From Paulinella micropora (Eukaryota; Cercozoa; Imbricatea; Euglyphida), in NCBI GenBank assembly GCA_009731375.1, contig BJOX01000239.1, positions 200,806 through 264,805 on the forward strand: a stretch of DNA of 64,000 nucleotides, read 5' to 3'. How positions within the stretch are numbered: position 1 is the stretch's first letter; every line of letters begins with the position of its first letter. Made by a program: the position numbers and the translations under genes. A model generated the notes under the pieces. It saw only the letters and a program-made list of their open reading frames with translations. It made no database searches and was not told the DNA's origin. Positions 10,196 through 20,494 of this stretch are shown one piece after another.

Positions 10196-10801
10196 TTAGT
10201 TAATATTTTTTATGATGTCTTCCAATTTCTTCGCACCAGTTCCGCCCTGTGCGGTTAGTCCTATTAAAGCATTTTCCAATTCCGTAAATGTCATACCAGC
10301 GGTTATGTTTAGTTGACCAGCTCTGTCTCTTATTATTCCTTGGACGTATTCTGTGGCTGTTCTACCTTCAACATCTACATTTCCTTTTCTACTTCCCAGT
10401 GTTTTCCACACTAAATTTTTTGCTAAGTTATTGACATTAATTTTTCTATTCTTACCACTAGCGAATAGAGTTTGTGCTCTTTGTAACAATGCTAGTTTGG
10501 TCTTCACATCCGCTTCCATAGCTTGCCTGTCTGCTTCAATCGCTTGCTGTCTTAACTCATCCTGCCGTCGTTTCGCTTCATCACTCCTTCTTTTAACTTC
10601 GTCCGCTAATGCTTGGGCTTCTTCTTCTGTCAAAACATACTGTCTTTCTGTTCTTTCCCTCCCTTTTCTTTCCCTTCTTTTTAATTCACCTTTTGCTTCA
10701 TTCAATGCTATATCTCTTTCAAGTAAAGCCTCGTTAATTGCGTTCTGTCTTCCCCTCGGAGATCGTTGTTTAAGTTTCTTCCTCTGCTTCTTTACAACCA
10801 T
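10196..10801 (-). CDS. coiled-coil protein, MVVKK family
   Basis: A 201-residue intact ORF that begins MVVKK with a basic tail, continues as a charged Arg/Glu/Ala-rich coiled coil (about residues 20-110) and ends in a small globular part with GTGAKKLEDIIKNI. It stops one base before the protease gene, so the two are probably co-transcribed. Element 2 has a longer, broken relative (30947-32100) that also starts MVVKK and ends with a TGTGLEDLI segment. Function is unknown; a scaffold or virion role would fit the position. Confidence 0.6.
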   Translation of the reverse strand: MVVKKQRKKLKQRSPRGRQNAINEALLERDIALNEAKGELKRRERKGRERTERQYVLTEEEAQALADEVKRRSDEAKRRQDELRQQAIEADRQAMEADVKTKLALLQRAQTLFASGKNRKINVNNLAKNLVWKTLGSRKGNVDVEGRTATEYVQGIIRDRAGQLNITAGMTFTELENALIGLTAQGGTGAKKLEDIIKNIN

Positions 10802-10852
10802 TGTATATGTTAGCGAAAAAAATTAATATAAAGCTTAGTTTAATATCTGAAA

Positions 10853-10906
10853 GGGCAAGCCCTTTCAAACCCCTTGGGGTTGTAGGGGTTTACCCCTACC
10901 GAAACT
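10853..10906. repeat. GC-rich palindromic repeat
   Basis: GAAAGGGCAAGCCCTTTC hairpin followed by GTAGGGGTTTACCCCTAC. It lies just after the stop of the basic virion protein gene and could act as a terminator. Confidence 0.75.
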
Positions 10907-11200
10907 TAACGGCTCCGCCTCGTTGCTTGCAGTATCCCTGTTTCGCCGCCGCCCTCGCTACACGATCGGCATAAGGCACTCCGACATCGCTAAGAAAAGT
11001 AGCACCTTTTGAAATCAATTGATTCTTCTTGATAAACCTATTAGCATCCAATATCGCTTGTCCGACTTTTTTCCAAATTTACTTTTCCTCCTGTTTGTTT
11101 CTTTTTTGATTTTCTCTTTCCTCCTGCTTGTGGCATTGAAGGATTGTAGCTGATATTGTAACCTGATGGACTACTGATAATCACTGGTGATGTTGGCATC
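10896..11200 (-). pseudogene. small basic virion-type protein, one frameshift
   Basis: Starts MPTSPVIISSP, runs through a very basic GGKRKSKKKQTGGK stretch, and breaks near 11070. It resumes with a segment matching LISKGATFLSDVGVPYA and ends in a KQGYCKQRGGAVKF tail. Element 2 has the intact 108-aa version (30567-30893). Short basic proteins with a VPYA plus GYG tail are encoded near the capsid genes of several Polinton-like and large DNA viruses and may correspond to adenovirus core or pVI-like proteins. That comparison is tentative. Confidence 0.55.
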
Positions 11201-11262
11201 TATATTAGTTCTGAAAAAAATAAATAATAAAAATTACAAAAACCTTTTGTTAAAATTATTGA

Positions 11263-12088
11263 CTATCGCAAGCGGTAGTTGAAATTTTGCCTCAGTTCGT
11301 CCGATACCGCATCCACATACAAAAAGTTAAACCTCTCTTTTGTCGCCTCGTGATATTTTTCAATGAAGTATTCAAGGTCGTAGCCAAGGTCTAAATGCTT
11401 GTATACTAGTTCAATTTTATCCTGAGACTGACCAGGAAAAATAAGGAGGTAGTCTAATTGTTTAATCGCCTCAGGTCGTAAGTCGATCAGGTATTGCGAG
11501 CTCATAATCACCTTTGACTTATAGTGCCTATTTTTTTTTCAACAGGTCGCTCACTGACTTATCCTTCAACCCGCTACCCAAATCATCTAGCACGAAAACA
11601 ACTTCTGGTGTGATGTATTTGCTCGGTCTCTCCACTTTTTCACCTCCCTCCTTTTTTTTCTTTCCTCTTTACCAAAATAAAGAAACTTCGGCTTTTCTAC
11701 TTCCTCTTTACCATCCTGAACAATCTCACCTTCTTCTTGCTCCTCGTCTGGCTTGTTGAGCTTGTCTAACTCGTAATCAATCACACTGTATCCGTCCGTT
11801 TTCAAATATGTGTATATAGCCATCGGGTTTCCCTTCTTCTTGAAGTGCTTAACCATTTCTTTGTAGATAGTCCTTATGTACCGTGCTGGCGACTATGACA
11901 ATACGGGTCTTTTTGTCAGTCGTTTGTTTTAGGATTTAAAACAGTGCAGTTGCTTTCCCCGATTATTTTCTGGCAAGCACGAATATATTTGCATACGGTT
12001 CGTCAAATAACTTATATCCTTTAGCCAACTTGTCTCCATCTCCGTTTTGCTTGACTGGTCTAACTCGTATATCGTTAATTTTTTCCAT
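11263..12088 (-). pseudogene. ATPase: A32/FtsK-like DNA-packaging ATPase, broken
   Basis: About 270 residues by comparison with 29720-30531. The Walker A region reads ANIFVLARK, then an in-frame TAA (11963-11965), then SGKAT, so the P-loop is destroyed. Walker B EVVFVLDDLG (about 11575-11612) and the sensor region MSSQYLIDLRPEAIKQLDYL follow in other frames. Additional breaks are near 11585 and 11870. In intact elements this enzyme pumps DNA into the capsid. The start at 12088 is preceded by the TATA-bearing repeat at 12107-12185. Confidence 0.85.
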
Positions 12089-12106
12089 AGTAAGAGCTTT
12101 TTTTTC

Positions 12107-12185
12107 AAAAAACCTCCTACGACCTCAAAAAACTATTGCGAAGCTACGCTTGCAAAGCGTATATATAGAAAAATATGTTTTTTAT
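12107..12185 (-). promoter_or_regulatory. TATA-bearing repeat, candidate promoter (copy 2)
   Basis: On the minus strand it carries CTATATATACGCTTTGCAAG and then GCGTAGCTTCGCAATAG, TTTTTTGAGGTCGTAGG and a T-free run into the ATPase start. The ACGCTTTGCAAGCGT part is a small palindrome. Near-identical to 16048-16130. Confidence 0.65.
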
Positions 12186-12250
12186 TTTACCTGCGGGGTT
12201 TTTGCGAGCAAAAAGCTCAACTCGTTGAGCATATGTAGAGGGAGCAGCCC

Positions 12251-12626
12251 CTACCCTAGAAATTCTAAACAAATAACAATTCTTCCAGCTAGTTGGTCAG
12301 TCTCAATATTTCCGCTGTCTGTTTTAAGCACTTTAAAAGTGTATTGACCGTCGGTCCATCCTACTACTCCTAAGTTGTAGCCGAGATTGGAAATGTTCGC
12401 AGTGTTGCTGTCGGCGAATGTGCCAATAATTCCGATGCGGTCCATATAAAGGATTTTTGTTTTCGTCTCCGTCACATCATTCATATTTATTATAGTGGAT
12501 AAACTTAACATTCATTCTGGTCGGTGTAAAGTTCATTTGAATGTTTTTGTCAAACGACTTGCTACCATTAACACCGCCTGGAAAATCATTACTTAGAAAA
12601 ATAATCTTTTGGTATTTATAGTCCAT
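12251..12626 (-). CDS. conserved ~86-aa protein with overlapping upstream ORF
   Basis: The 86-residue ORF (12251-12511) contains ILYMDRIGIIGTFADS and GWTDGQYTFKVL and is very well conserved in element 2 (29452-29709). An upstream ORF starting at 12626 (MDYKYQKIIFLSNDF) runs in another frame and overlaps the start of the 86-aa ORF. The same frame relation is kept in element 2. The two may be overlapping genes or one protein joined by frameshifting. I do not recognise the family. It lies upstream of the ATPase in the same direction. Confidence 0.6.
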
Positions 12627-12639
12627 CGTGATGCCCTCT

Positions 12640-12890
12640 ATATTTACATTTATAAACTTTTTATTAATTAATATTTCTGCTCGGTCCGCTTGTGATTTCT
12701 ATTCACGGGTCAGTGTTTAAAAAATGAAAGTTGTATGTAGTGTATTCAAAAAGGAATAGAAACAAAATTTAAATGTGTGTATAAGCCGATGAGTGATTGG
12801 TGTGTTAGTTTTGATGAAGCCATTCCTTTAATTGCTCAAATGATGCTTCTTGGTATAAAACTCAACTATATGAATGCTCACTTCTTTGAA
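12640..12890 (+). pseudogene. small Cys-containing protein with N-terminal hydrophobic segment
   Basis: Homologue of the intact 85-aa ORF at 29087-29344. The hydrophobic start (FTFINFLLINI), the segment ACDFYSRVS and then GIETKFKCVYKPMSDWCVSF are visible, with a frameshift/stop near 12718-12745. It is probably a membrane or secreted protein of unknown role, encoded against its neighbours. Confidence 0.5.
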
Positions 12891-13200
12891 CTAGAAGGCG
12901 AAGGAAGGTCATAATACCTACATAAAGGTTAGCAACCTCGCACGGTAAGTTCTTTTCAGACTGCCTCACGATACAAAGGGTTATAATTGCAATAATGATA
13001 CCCATTTGAAACAGATAATTAATAAGTCGGCTGTCGGTTTTTCGCTTCGTTATACAACAGTCCCGGTTGTCTTCGTATTCGTGGCCTAATTTTTTTTCTT
13101 CCTGCTTAATTTGGACATCTAGCACGCGGTTCTTCAACTCTGGTGTCAGTTCGCCATCTACTTCTATGATTGGTGGTGGTGGATGTAATCTAGGCGGCAT
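12862..13200 (-). pseudogene. single-TM protein
   Basis: Starts MPPRLHPPPP, continues with ELTPELKNRVLD and a CC pair, then one transmembrane segment (LFQMGIIIAIITLCIV). The final PSPSSSKK tail seen in element 2 (28625-28979) lies in a shifted frame here, so the visible ORF runs on past its original stop (about 12880). Conserved in both elements beside the fibre gene. A virion membrane or host-membrane function is possible; the family is not recognised. Confidence 0.6.
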
Positions 13201-16041
13201 TAGGAGGAAGTGTGGCCACTCTAATTTCTGCTAATTGGTTTGCTTGGTCTTGTAATATATTAAGTAAAGTTTTATTTTCTTTTTCTAAATTAACTACCTT
13301 TTCCGTTAAATGTTGAAAAGAACTGACTAATATTGGAATGAAGTCCGTATATGTTATACTTTCAAGGTAGCCGTCTCCGTCATCCGCTTTCATTCCGCTT
13401 TCGGATACAAATTCGGGAAATATTTTTTTTACTTCGTCCGCAATAAATCCGTGGTTCTTTTTTCTTTCTTCTCATCCGTTTTCCAATAATACGAACAACA
13501 ATTTATTTTCATTAGTTTCTCGCAACAATTCCCGCAGTCTAATGTCTTAATATCTGATTTTAATCGCCTATCCGATGAGTTTGTCCAAGCACCATTAAGC
13601 GGAATATAATTATAACTTCCAGAAGGCTCACTTGAAGAGTTTGAAGTAGTCCAAGCATGAACCAAACCAGTTGACGCACAAACTACTCCATAATTCGTAT
13701 ATCCCCCCGATTTCAAAATATTTGTGGGTCGTAAGTAGCGGCGGGTCTTTTTCTTAATGTTAAAGAACCGCTGTTGTCATGCTTAAATCTCCCGACGTAT
13801 TAATATTCATAGCCTCAATCCAAGTTATATTGTTTCCCACCGTTGTTCCTGAATTATAATAAAAAGCGAGTTTGCTTCCTTGTTTATACATCGTAAAGTT
13901 TGAGCCGCTGTTGCTTGATTTTCAGTTAGAACCATCATAATAAGCATCAAAAACTAAGGCTATATTGTCCGTGCTCCAATTTAATTGTTGAAATATGGGA
14001 TAAACAGATGAATGAATGAAATCTTGTATGTGAGGGCCATTTAGATTGGCACTGGTTCCGTATAACTCTAAACTTCCTGTTGCTCCTGTTCCCTTTGAAT
14101 TCCTACCTACAAAACACGGGATGCCTAATGAAGTCGCCAATTTTCCGCTAAATTCTTTCGTTCCTGCTATTGTTTGGTCTCCTGTTAATTTCACATTCTG
14201 CCCGTCTTTGTGTCAATATAGTCTTTTGTCGCCCCGTCTGTTGAAACTGTCGGAGTGGCTAAGTTTGTTATTTTTTGGCTTTTTAAGTCAACTCCCGCAT
14301 CAGCAGTTATCGACCCGCTGGCCGTTAATGTAGTTCCTGTTAATCCCGCATTCGCTGTGATTAAACCGCTCGCTGTTATTGCTCCGCTTGTCGTTAATGT
14401 GTAGCTCGTCATATTTCTAATCAATGTTATATCATAATTAAATGTCTCATAATCAAAATACAGACTGGCTATACGGGGTTGGCTTCTCAATGAAGTTCCG
14501 CCACTACCCGTCTTATTAACTACGAATATGATATATCTAGCAGTAGCATTTGAAACAGGCGAATATGTTTTAGTTGTTTGTGAAGCCCAAGCCTCGCCAC
14601 TCCTGCTGTCCCATAATGTGTATGTAATGTTGTCAGTGCTTACACCCACATACCAAATGCTCGGTGTTGTTTCAATGTAATTAGCAGACGAAGACCTAAC
14701 ATAATAATTTTTTATCTTGTATATTGCTCCTAAGTCAATTTTTATATATTCTCCTGTGTATGGTGTTCCTCTCCAAGTATTTGTGGTTGCGGGAGTTCTT
14801 GAATAAACTCCTGTTGTGTCGTTGTAATATATAGCAGTGCTCCAATAATCGTTCTGGTCGGAATTAAAAGCATAATACGCTGGATAGTATTCATTAGAGC
14901 AGAAGCAACAAACCCACCAGAATTATTAGTTGTCATAGCCTGCGGGACTGTGTATAAAGTAAAAGCAGAAGACCCATATTTTACATCTCCCGTCGTTGTT
15001 CCACCTGATAAAGCAAGAAAAGCTAATGAACCTGTTGAATTTACCCAGTTTAACCCGTTATATGTTAATAATTGCCCATTCGCGGGTGTTGTTATTACTA
15101 TATCGCTTAAAGCATCTATTGATTTAGTGCCTAGCAGTGTGTCAAAGTCTGTATTCGCCCTTGCGGTGGTGTAGTATAATTTAGTGCCTTCTGCTAAATT
15201 GGTGGTGCTCTTTGTTGCTAATTGTGTATCAAACCTAGCATTAGTATAGTATAAGTTTGTTCCCTTCTGCTAAGTTAGTGGTTGATTTAGTCGCTAGCCG
15301 TGTATCAAAGTCTGTATTAGCCCTAGCGGTGGTGTAATATAAATTAGTTCCTTCGGCTAAGTTAGTAGTTGATTTTGTCGCTAGCCGTGTATCAAAGTCT
15401 GTATTAGCCCTAGCGGTGGTGTAATATAAATTAGTTCCTTCGGCTAAGTTAGTAGTTGATTTTGTCGCTAGCCGTGTGTCAAAGTCCGTATTCGCCCTTG
15501 CTGATATATAATATAGATTGGTTCCTTCTGCTAAGTTGGTCGTGCTCTTTGTCGCTAATTGAGTGTCAAACCTCGCAGTGGTGTAATAAAGGTTCGTCCC
15601 CTCTTTTAAGTCCGCCGTCGTTTTCAATAAATGCCGAGCATCAAAATCTGTATTTGCTCTCGCTGTGGTATAGTATAGATTTGTTCCCTCTTTTAAATCA
15701 GCAGTCGTTTTTAATAAAAGCCGAGCATCAAATCGTCCATCGGTATAGTATAAATTGTTGCATTCTTTTAAGTCTGTTGTTGATTTCAATAAAAGTCTAG
15801 CATCAAATCTTCCGTCAGTATAGTATAGATTGGTGCCTTCTTTTAAGTCCGTCGTGCTTTTGGTAGCCAGTCGTGTGTCAAATCGGCCGTCAGTAAAATA
15901 AAGATTTACGGGGTCTGCATCTTCTGGCACCCTATCTGTATTTAAGCCTATTATATTAGTGTTGGTAAGGTCAAGGTTGGCTATGTCGAGCGAGTCGCAG
16001 GTTAAGTCATTCAACCCCAACAGACTTTTGAATTGACTCAT
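13190..16041 (-). pseudogene. long fibre protein with S74-type C-terminal chaperone
   Basis: About 950 residues in several frames. The start MSQFKSLLGLNDL leads to nine or so repeats of about 25-30 residues built on TTDLKEGTNLYYTxxRFD (15241-15900), typical of trimeric fibre shafts. A beta-rich middle part follows. Near the end is SDRRLKSDIK (about 13580), the signature of the intramolecular chaperone of endosialidase (peptidase S74) domain, which guides trimerisation and cuts itself off, followed by a terminal coiled coil. Frames break at about 15240, 14940, 14700, 14190, 13920 and 13430. The ORF end overlaps the next gene by 11 bp. Homologue: 25125-28480. Confidence 0.82.
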
Positions 16042-16047
16042 TGTAGG

Positions 16048-16130
16048 TCCTTTTTTTCAAAAACCACCTACGACCTCAAAAACTATTGCGAAGCTACGCT
16101 TGAAAAGCGTATATAATATAAAATAAATTT
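16048..16130 (-). promoter_or_regulatory. TATA-bearing repeat, candidate promoter (copy 3)
   Basis: Same unit as 12107-12185, ending 7 nt before the fibre start codon. The core on the minus strand is TATATACGCTTTTCAAGCG then TAGCTTCGCAATAG and TTTTTGAGGTCGTAGG. Confidence 0.65.
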
Positions 16131-16224
16131 TTAATGGCGGAGTTACTGTCTACGACCGTAGGTTGTATAGAGGCGGCAGTCTCTATGTTTATTAATAAAA
16201 ATAATAACATAAACAAGTCATAAA

Positions 16225-16762
16225 ATGCCAAGAGGTAATAGAGAGGTCGCTATGAAGAACCTTGAAAAGGGTTGGGAGGCGAAGAAGAAACAGGCTAAGC
16301 AGAGAAAGATTGAAAGGGCTAAGGAATTACTTACGGAGGAAGAGGCTAAGAATGTGAAAGAAATGACGGAGGACGAAAAGATGGACCACATTACTAAGAA
16401 GCAGTTGGCGAAAGATATGATTGAGGGGCGAGGAAAGCAGTTCAGATGAGGAAGTAGAATACGACTTTGTTGATATTGTTGCCAGACGGGTTGCGGGTAT
16501 GAAACTTAAAACCAAACAGAAGAAGGCGAAGCAAGCGGTAAAAAAGAAAGTGGAAGAAGAGAGCGATGATAGCGAAAGCGAAAGTGAGGAAGAAGAGGAA
16601 GAGCCCAAGCCTAAGAAAGGAGGCTGCACCTATGGTGGAGATTCGTCCTATGGACGGAACAAAGGTAAGAAATCTAACATATCAGTTAATGTTTACAATC
16701 AACAACCCGAGAAACCAAAAAATGAAAATAATGACACATATAAAATATTTTTAAAGTTCTAA
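16225..16762 (+). pseudogene. Lys-rich/acidic protein, one frameshift
   Basis: Two overlapping ORFs (16225-16449, 16421-16762) make one protein of about 175 residues: a basic helix with EKGWEAKKKQAKQRKIERAK, an acidic stretch with SSSDEEVEYDFVDIVA, then alternating Lys-rich and Ser/Glu-rich segments and an NISVNVYNQ tail. The counterpart at 24491-25002 keeps the order. The charged, low-complexity make-up suggests a nucleic-acid or histone-binding protein, which is inference. Confidence 0.55.
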
Positions 16763-16793
16763 TATATGAACCTTCACCAAAAAAGTCGGGTCA

Positions 16794-16970
16794 ATGGACC
16801 GTATAAAAAATTTACCGCTTGATGTTCGTTTATACATTGTGGACTATCTATATAATCACCGTGATTACGACTTCAATAGTTGCTATGTGTGTGGATTAAC
16901 TCTGTGTTTAGCTAACAGACAGATTACAGCCATTGATGACAGTTTCGACCGATTTTATAAGAAAGATTAA
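16794..16970 (+). CDS. 58-aa F-box-like/CxxC protein
   Basis: Intact short ORF. The N-terminus NLPLDVRLYIVDYL resembles the first half of an F-box (LP-x-E/D-V-x3-I-x2-YL), and a CYVCGLTLC cluster follows. It may recruit a host ubiquitin ligase if the F-box reading is right, but it is too short to be sure. Present only in element 1. Confidence 0.45.
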   Translation: MDRIKNLPLDVRLYIVDYLYNHRDYDFNSCYVCGLTLCLANRQITAIDDSFDRFYKKD

Positions 16971-16987
16971 TATATAAGGATAAAGCA

Positions 16988-17963
16988 TTAGGTGTCATTA
17001 AGTATTAATTTGTGTTCGTCAATTCTTTTTTTCGCTGTTTCAAATATGTTTTTATCTTTCTCAATACCTATAAATCGCCGTTTAGTATTCATACAGGCGA
17101 TGCCAGTCGTCCCGCTTCCCATCGTAAAGTCTAATACTAAGTCGCCTTCGTTTGAATATGATTTAATTAGCCACTCACATAGCTCAACTGGTTTCTGTGT
17201 GGGGTGTAGTTATTTGTGTGGGTTGTTAAATTGTAAGATTGAATGAGGAAAGCGGTCGCCTTTGTTATATGTAGGCTTTCCTTCTATTTCATAAATACCT
17301 ACCTTCCCTTTTCTTATCGCTGTATATGCTTTACCCTCCGTCTTCTGTGGGTTGTATGTGTATTTCCACCCCCATTCTGCTTTTAAGTCTTTAACTCTCT
17401 GAAACCTTCCATTTCGTTTATCTTATATTTCTCCATGAATTGATTATATGTTTTTTCTGTTGGTAAAGCAAACTGAGATGAGGTGATGTAAAAACAATGA
17501 TTATTACCTGCTACACTTCCGCATTCTTCTGTTATCTGCTTTTTCGTTTTTCCTATATGTTTCTTAATCTTTCCGAAGTATTCACGAACTCCTAAATTCT
17601 GCGATACATCTAAATCTACACCATCATCAGCAAATATGTATATCATTTCGTGTTTTCTAAGTGGCATTTTATTAGCAAATAAGAATCCAACTTTTGTGCT
17701 CTTTTCCCATACTAGGTCATAACGAAACCAGTTCTCATTAGATTGAATGAATTATAACCAAATTTAGTAGTTGTAAAGAAAACATATATACAATTTCTCT
17801 TACATACCTTTTTAAGTTCTACCCACATTCCCTTTAAGTCTATGGCACTATCCCATTCACAAGCGGTCTGCCCATATGGTAAATCAACCACAACCAAATT
17901 AACTTTTTCATCTATCTTTGGTATCTGTTCAAGACAATCAGCATTGAAAAATTTTATATCCAT
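16988..17963 (-). pseudogene. N6/N4-type DNA methyltransferase (beta order), broken
   Basis: About 320 residues. The N-terminal ORF holds NADCLEQIP and VVVDLPYGQTACEWD (motif IV, usually DPPY). A middle ORF (17383-17667) contains LRKHEMIYIF. The C-terminal part has HPTQKPVELCEWLI and LDFTMGSGTTGIACM (the SAM-binding motif). Motif IV coming before the SAM motif is the beta order of site-specific N6-adenine/N4-cytosine methylases common in phage. Breaks lie near 17710 and 17390, and an in-frame TAA directly precedes HPTQKP. It sits where element 2 has an unrelated Dam-class enzyme. Confidence 0.82.
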
Positions 17964-17974
17964 AGTTATATAAG

Positions 17975-18920
17975 ATGGAGGAAAAAAAAATAATGAAGAT
18001 GAAATAAAGGAACAACAAGCACTTGAAATTCATTACCAAAAAAGATTACCGACCGATAAATGGAATACGATATGGGCGGACAAACCACTTAAACAAGTTT
18101 TCGTAGACCTAGCGGATATGTCAAAACTTAAAGACAAGAAAGGAAATAAAAACTATGCTTGGATGTTGTTTTGGATAGACACACACAGCCGATTTTTAAT
18201 AATTAAAACACTTAAAAATAAAACGGCGAAAGAAGTTTATTTGGCTTTGAAATCAATACCATACACTGCCGAGAGCATTACGACTGTCAGCGGGAGTGAA
18301 TACAAAGGAGCGTTAAAGATTATTTCAGAGAGAATAATATTGACCATCGGACGGTTGAAGTTGGCGACCATCGTGCTCTTGCGATAGTCGACCGCGTAAT
18401 AAGGACTATTAGAAGGTGGCTTGATATATTATTTGAAACTAATGGCAATTTTGATTGGTTGACTTATATTGACGATATGGTGGATGCTTATAATATGCGA
18501 TTTCATAGAACAATTCAAAATAGGCCGATAGATGTATTTAAGGGTGTTAATAAAAATAAACAACGAATTCAACTGGACCATTTAATAGAAGAATTTCAAA
18601 AGGGCGATAAAGTCCGCCGTGAGTTGAAAAGAAATTTATTTTCAAAAGGCGGAAAGCAATATAGTAAACAGATATTGACCGTCGTGGGGAAAAAGGGCTT
18701 CAAATTAATATTAAATTCAGATGAGCTAGTCAGTCCTCGTGAATTATTAAAGACTAAGTTCGACAAACCGGCTGACGAAGAAAAACAAATTAAAGAACAA
18801 GTTAAAGAAATAACAAAAGAAAAGAAAACAAAAGAATTATTAAATCGTGAAGACATACAACCGGAGAATGTCAGGACTAGCCGGAGAGAAAGAAAAGCAA
18901 GAGTAATATTAGATTTATAA
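17975..18920 (+). pseudogene. INT: rve-family integrase, inactivated
   Basis: About 315 residues. The core is visible as VFVDLADMSK, WIDTHSRFLIIKTLKNKTAKEV and ITTVSGSEYKG, then IVDRVIRTIRRWLD in a second frame. The C-terminal SH3-like part has FQKGDKVR...FKLILNSDELVSPRELL. Compared with element 2 (TTDSGGEYKG), the second catalytic Asp is Val (codon 18286-18288). There is also a shift in the A-run at 17982-17990 just after the ATG, and another break near 18320. The enzyme would have joined the TIR ends to target DNA, giving the 6-bp duplication. Confidence 0.9.
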
Positions 18921-18924
18921 TTTA

Positions 18925-19633
18925 TTAGATAAGGCTGACTGGAAGTATCCACACTATATCTCTGGTTCTTGCCTTCAACACCCTGCTGATGGCTGTAATG
19001 GAATTAAAAATAATCATCTCGTTTTCTGTCCCGACACAGACAAGAAAATATTGTTTGTATTTTGGTTTGTCGATTGCGGTGCTCACATCTACGTGTGCGA
19101 AATAGAAATCCTCAGTTTTTACTTCTCTACCCTCGATAGTTTCACGCATTTCCCTCAACATCGCGATAAGTTTCAACATACTTGTTTGAGTCAACAAAAT
19201 TTCTCGAAATGTATCTCTTATTCGGCGAAAAGAAATATCCAATGCCTTGATAAGTGTCCCACCCGCGAGGAATGACGGCGATTGGAATTTTCGCTTCGGG
19301 AGCTGGGGCGGGGATGGCTGGGGCTGGGGCGGGTCCTGGGGTAGGGTCAAGGTCAGCGGGGGCGGTGTCAGCTGGGGCGGGGTCGGCCTCCAACTTTGCC
19401 TCGCCAAAAATGTCGGCAAGCTCCTCCATTCCACTTTGCCACTTTGGGACGGGCGATTTTGGGAGACTGACGAGAATTTTTCTTGACACGTGATTTTGGT
19501 TTAGGTTGTCAGTTTTTTTAGCAATTTCCTTTTTTATTTCGGGGACCAAAGGGCCGAAATGGTCATCGCAATAATTTTTATCGTAAATTGCGGGCGAAAA
19601 TGACGTTTTTTTATTTTTCTCCCCAAACCCCAA
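18925..19633 (-). pseudogene. unknown protein with Ala/Pro-rich linker, two frames
   Basis: One ORF (19142-19633) gives an N-terminal domain, a PAPAPAIPAPAPE linker and a segment GIGYFFSPNKRYISRNFVDS. A second, overlapping ORF (18925-19434) supplies the likely C-terminal end DFYFAHVDVSTAIDKPKYKQ...YFLVC. The switch is near 19140. Unusually, both frames stay open over about 300 bp. No recognised family and no clear counterpart in element 2. It converges on the integrase gene with a 4-bp gap. Confidence 0.45.
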
Positions 19634-19731
19634 GATTTTTTGGGGGTTTGTTTTTGCTTTTTTTTCGTTCCCCGGTTTCCTTGCTTTTTTGGGACCTCAC
19701 TCGTAAACAATAAACCCTCATATTATATATT

Positions 19732-20205
19732 ATGTCTATTAACCTTATTCCAAATTTCATGAAGGGAAAAGAAGAATGGATTGAGCAGTTTGAAGATAGT
19801 AGATTTACAACGAAGAAACTGAATGAAATGAAGATAAAAGCGATGAAGGAGATTGAGAAAGATGAACAGATGATTGAAGAGATGAAGAAGGAATTAAATA
19901 AAAAGAAAGAACGACTTGGAGCGATTGACTATGTATTGAATGAGAAGAAGAAAGAGCCATGCGAGATAGAAGAAGACTTGATGGAAGAGCGAAGAAGAAA
20001 GAAGAGATTGAGACAGATTGAAGGAGAAAGAAGATTGATGAAGCATTGGAAGAAGCAGAATAGAGGACTGATTGAAACCGAAGATATTGAAAAAGTAGAA
20101 GCACGCATAGATAAGGGTGCTACTTTCACAAAAGCTTGTTTAATGGTAAAACAAATAAATGACTTAAATGAGGGAAGCCCGAATATGAACAGGGCTTTAC
20201 GGTGA
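19732..20205 (+). CDS. coiled-coil protein at INT-side terminus
   Basis: A 157-residue intact ORF with a long charged coiled coil (about residues 30-105, MKEIEKDEQMIEEMKKEL) and a C-terminal helical part with KHWKKQNRGL...EARIDKGATF. A broken relative in element 2 (21342-21850) shares the C-terminal pattern LFEHW...ARKMIDSGKTSLE. Unknown function, conserved next to the TIR. Confidence 0.6.
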   Translation: MSINLIPNFMKGKEEWIEQFEDSRFTTKKLNEMKIKAMKEIEKDEQMIEEMKKELNKKKERLGAIDYVLNEKKKEPCEIEEDLMEERRRKKRLRQIEGERRLMKHWKKQNRGLIETEDIEKVEARIDKGATFTKACLMVKQINDLNEGSPNMNRALR

Positions 20206-20234
20206 GGTCGCAAAAATAACTGATTTCATATTTA

Positions 20235-20352
20235 CTCCCCTCTGCGGGAAATATTAAGACCCTCTACGGGAAATATTTAGTCCCCTCGCGGGCAATAACA
20301 ACAATATCTATCCCCCTCTGCGGGAAATATTTAGTCCCCTCTCGGGCAATAA
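20235..20352. repeat. short direct repeats near right TIR
   Basis: Five degenerate copies of CCCCTCTGCGGGAAATATTTAG spaced 22-30 bp apart, some ending instead in CGGGCAATAAC. Not seen elsewhere in the window. Confidence 0.75.
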
Positions 20353-20494
20353 CTAAAAATATGTCAAAAAAACAAAACAAAACAAAAAACAGTTGTGGGA
20401 GACTATAAAAACCCTACCTCATACAGTATGTGTGATGGTAGGTTGTTTAATGAAGGTGTATGGAGGTGGCGACGACTACTAAGGTAAATTCCTT

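Noticed and set aside
15456-15800. Plus-strand ORFs inside the fibre gene and similar ones over MCP, PolB and PRO
   Set aside because: Antisense shadows of well-supported genes; composition is Ser/Leu/Phe-rich without motifs.
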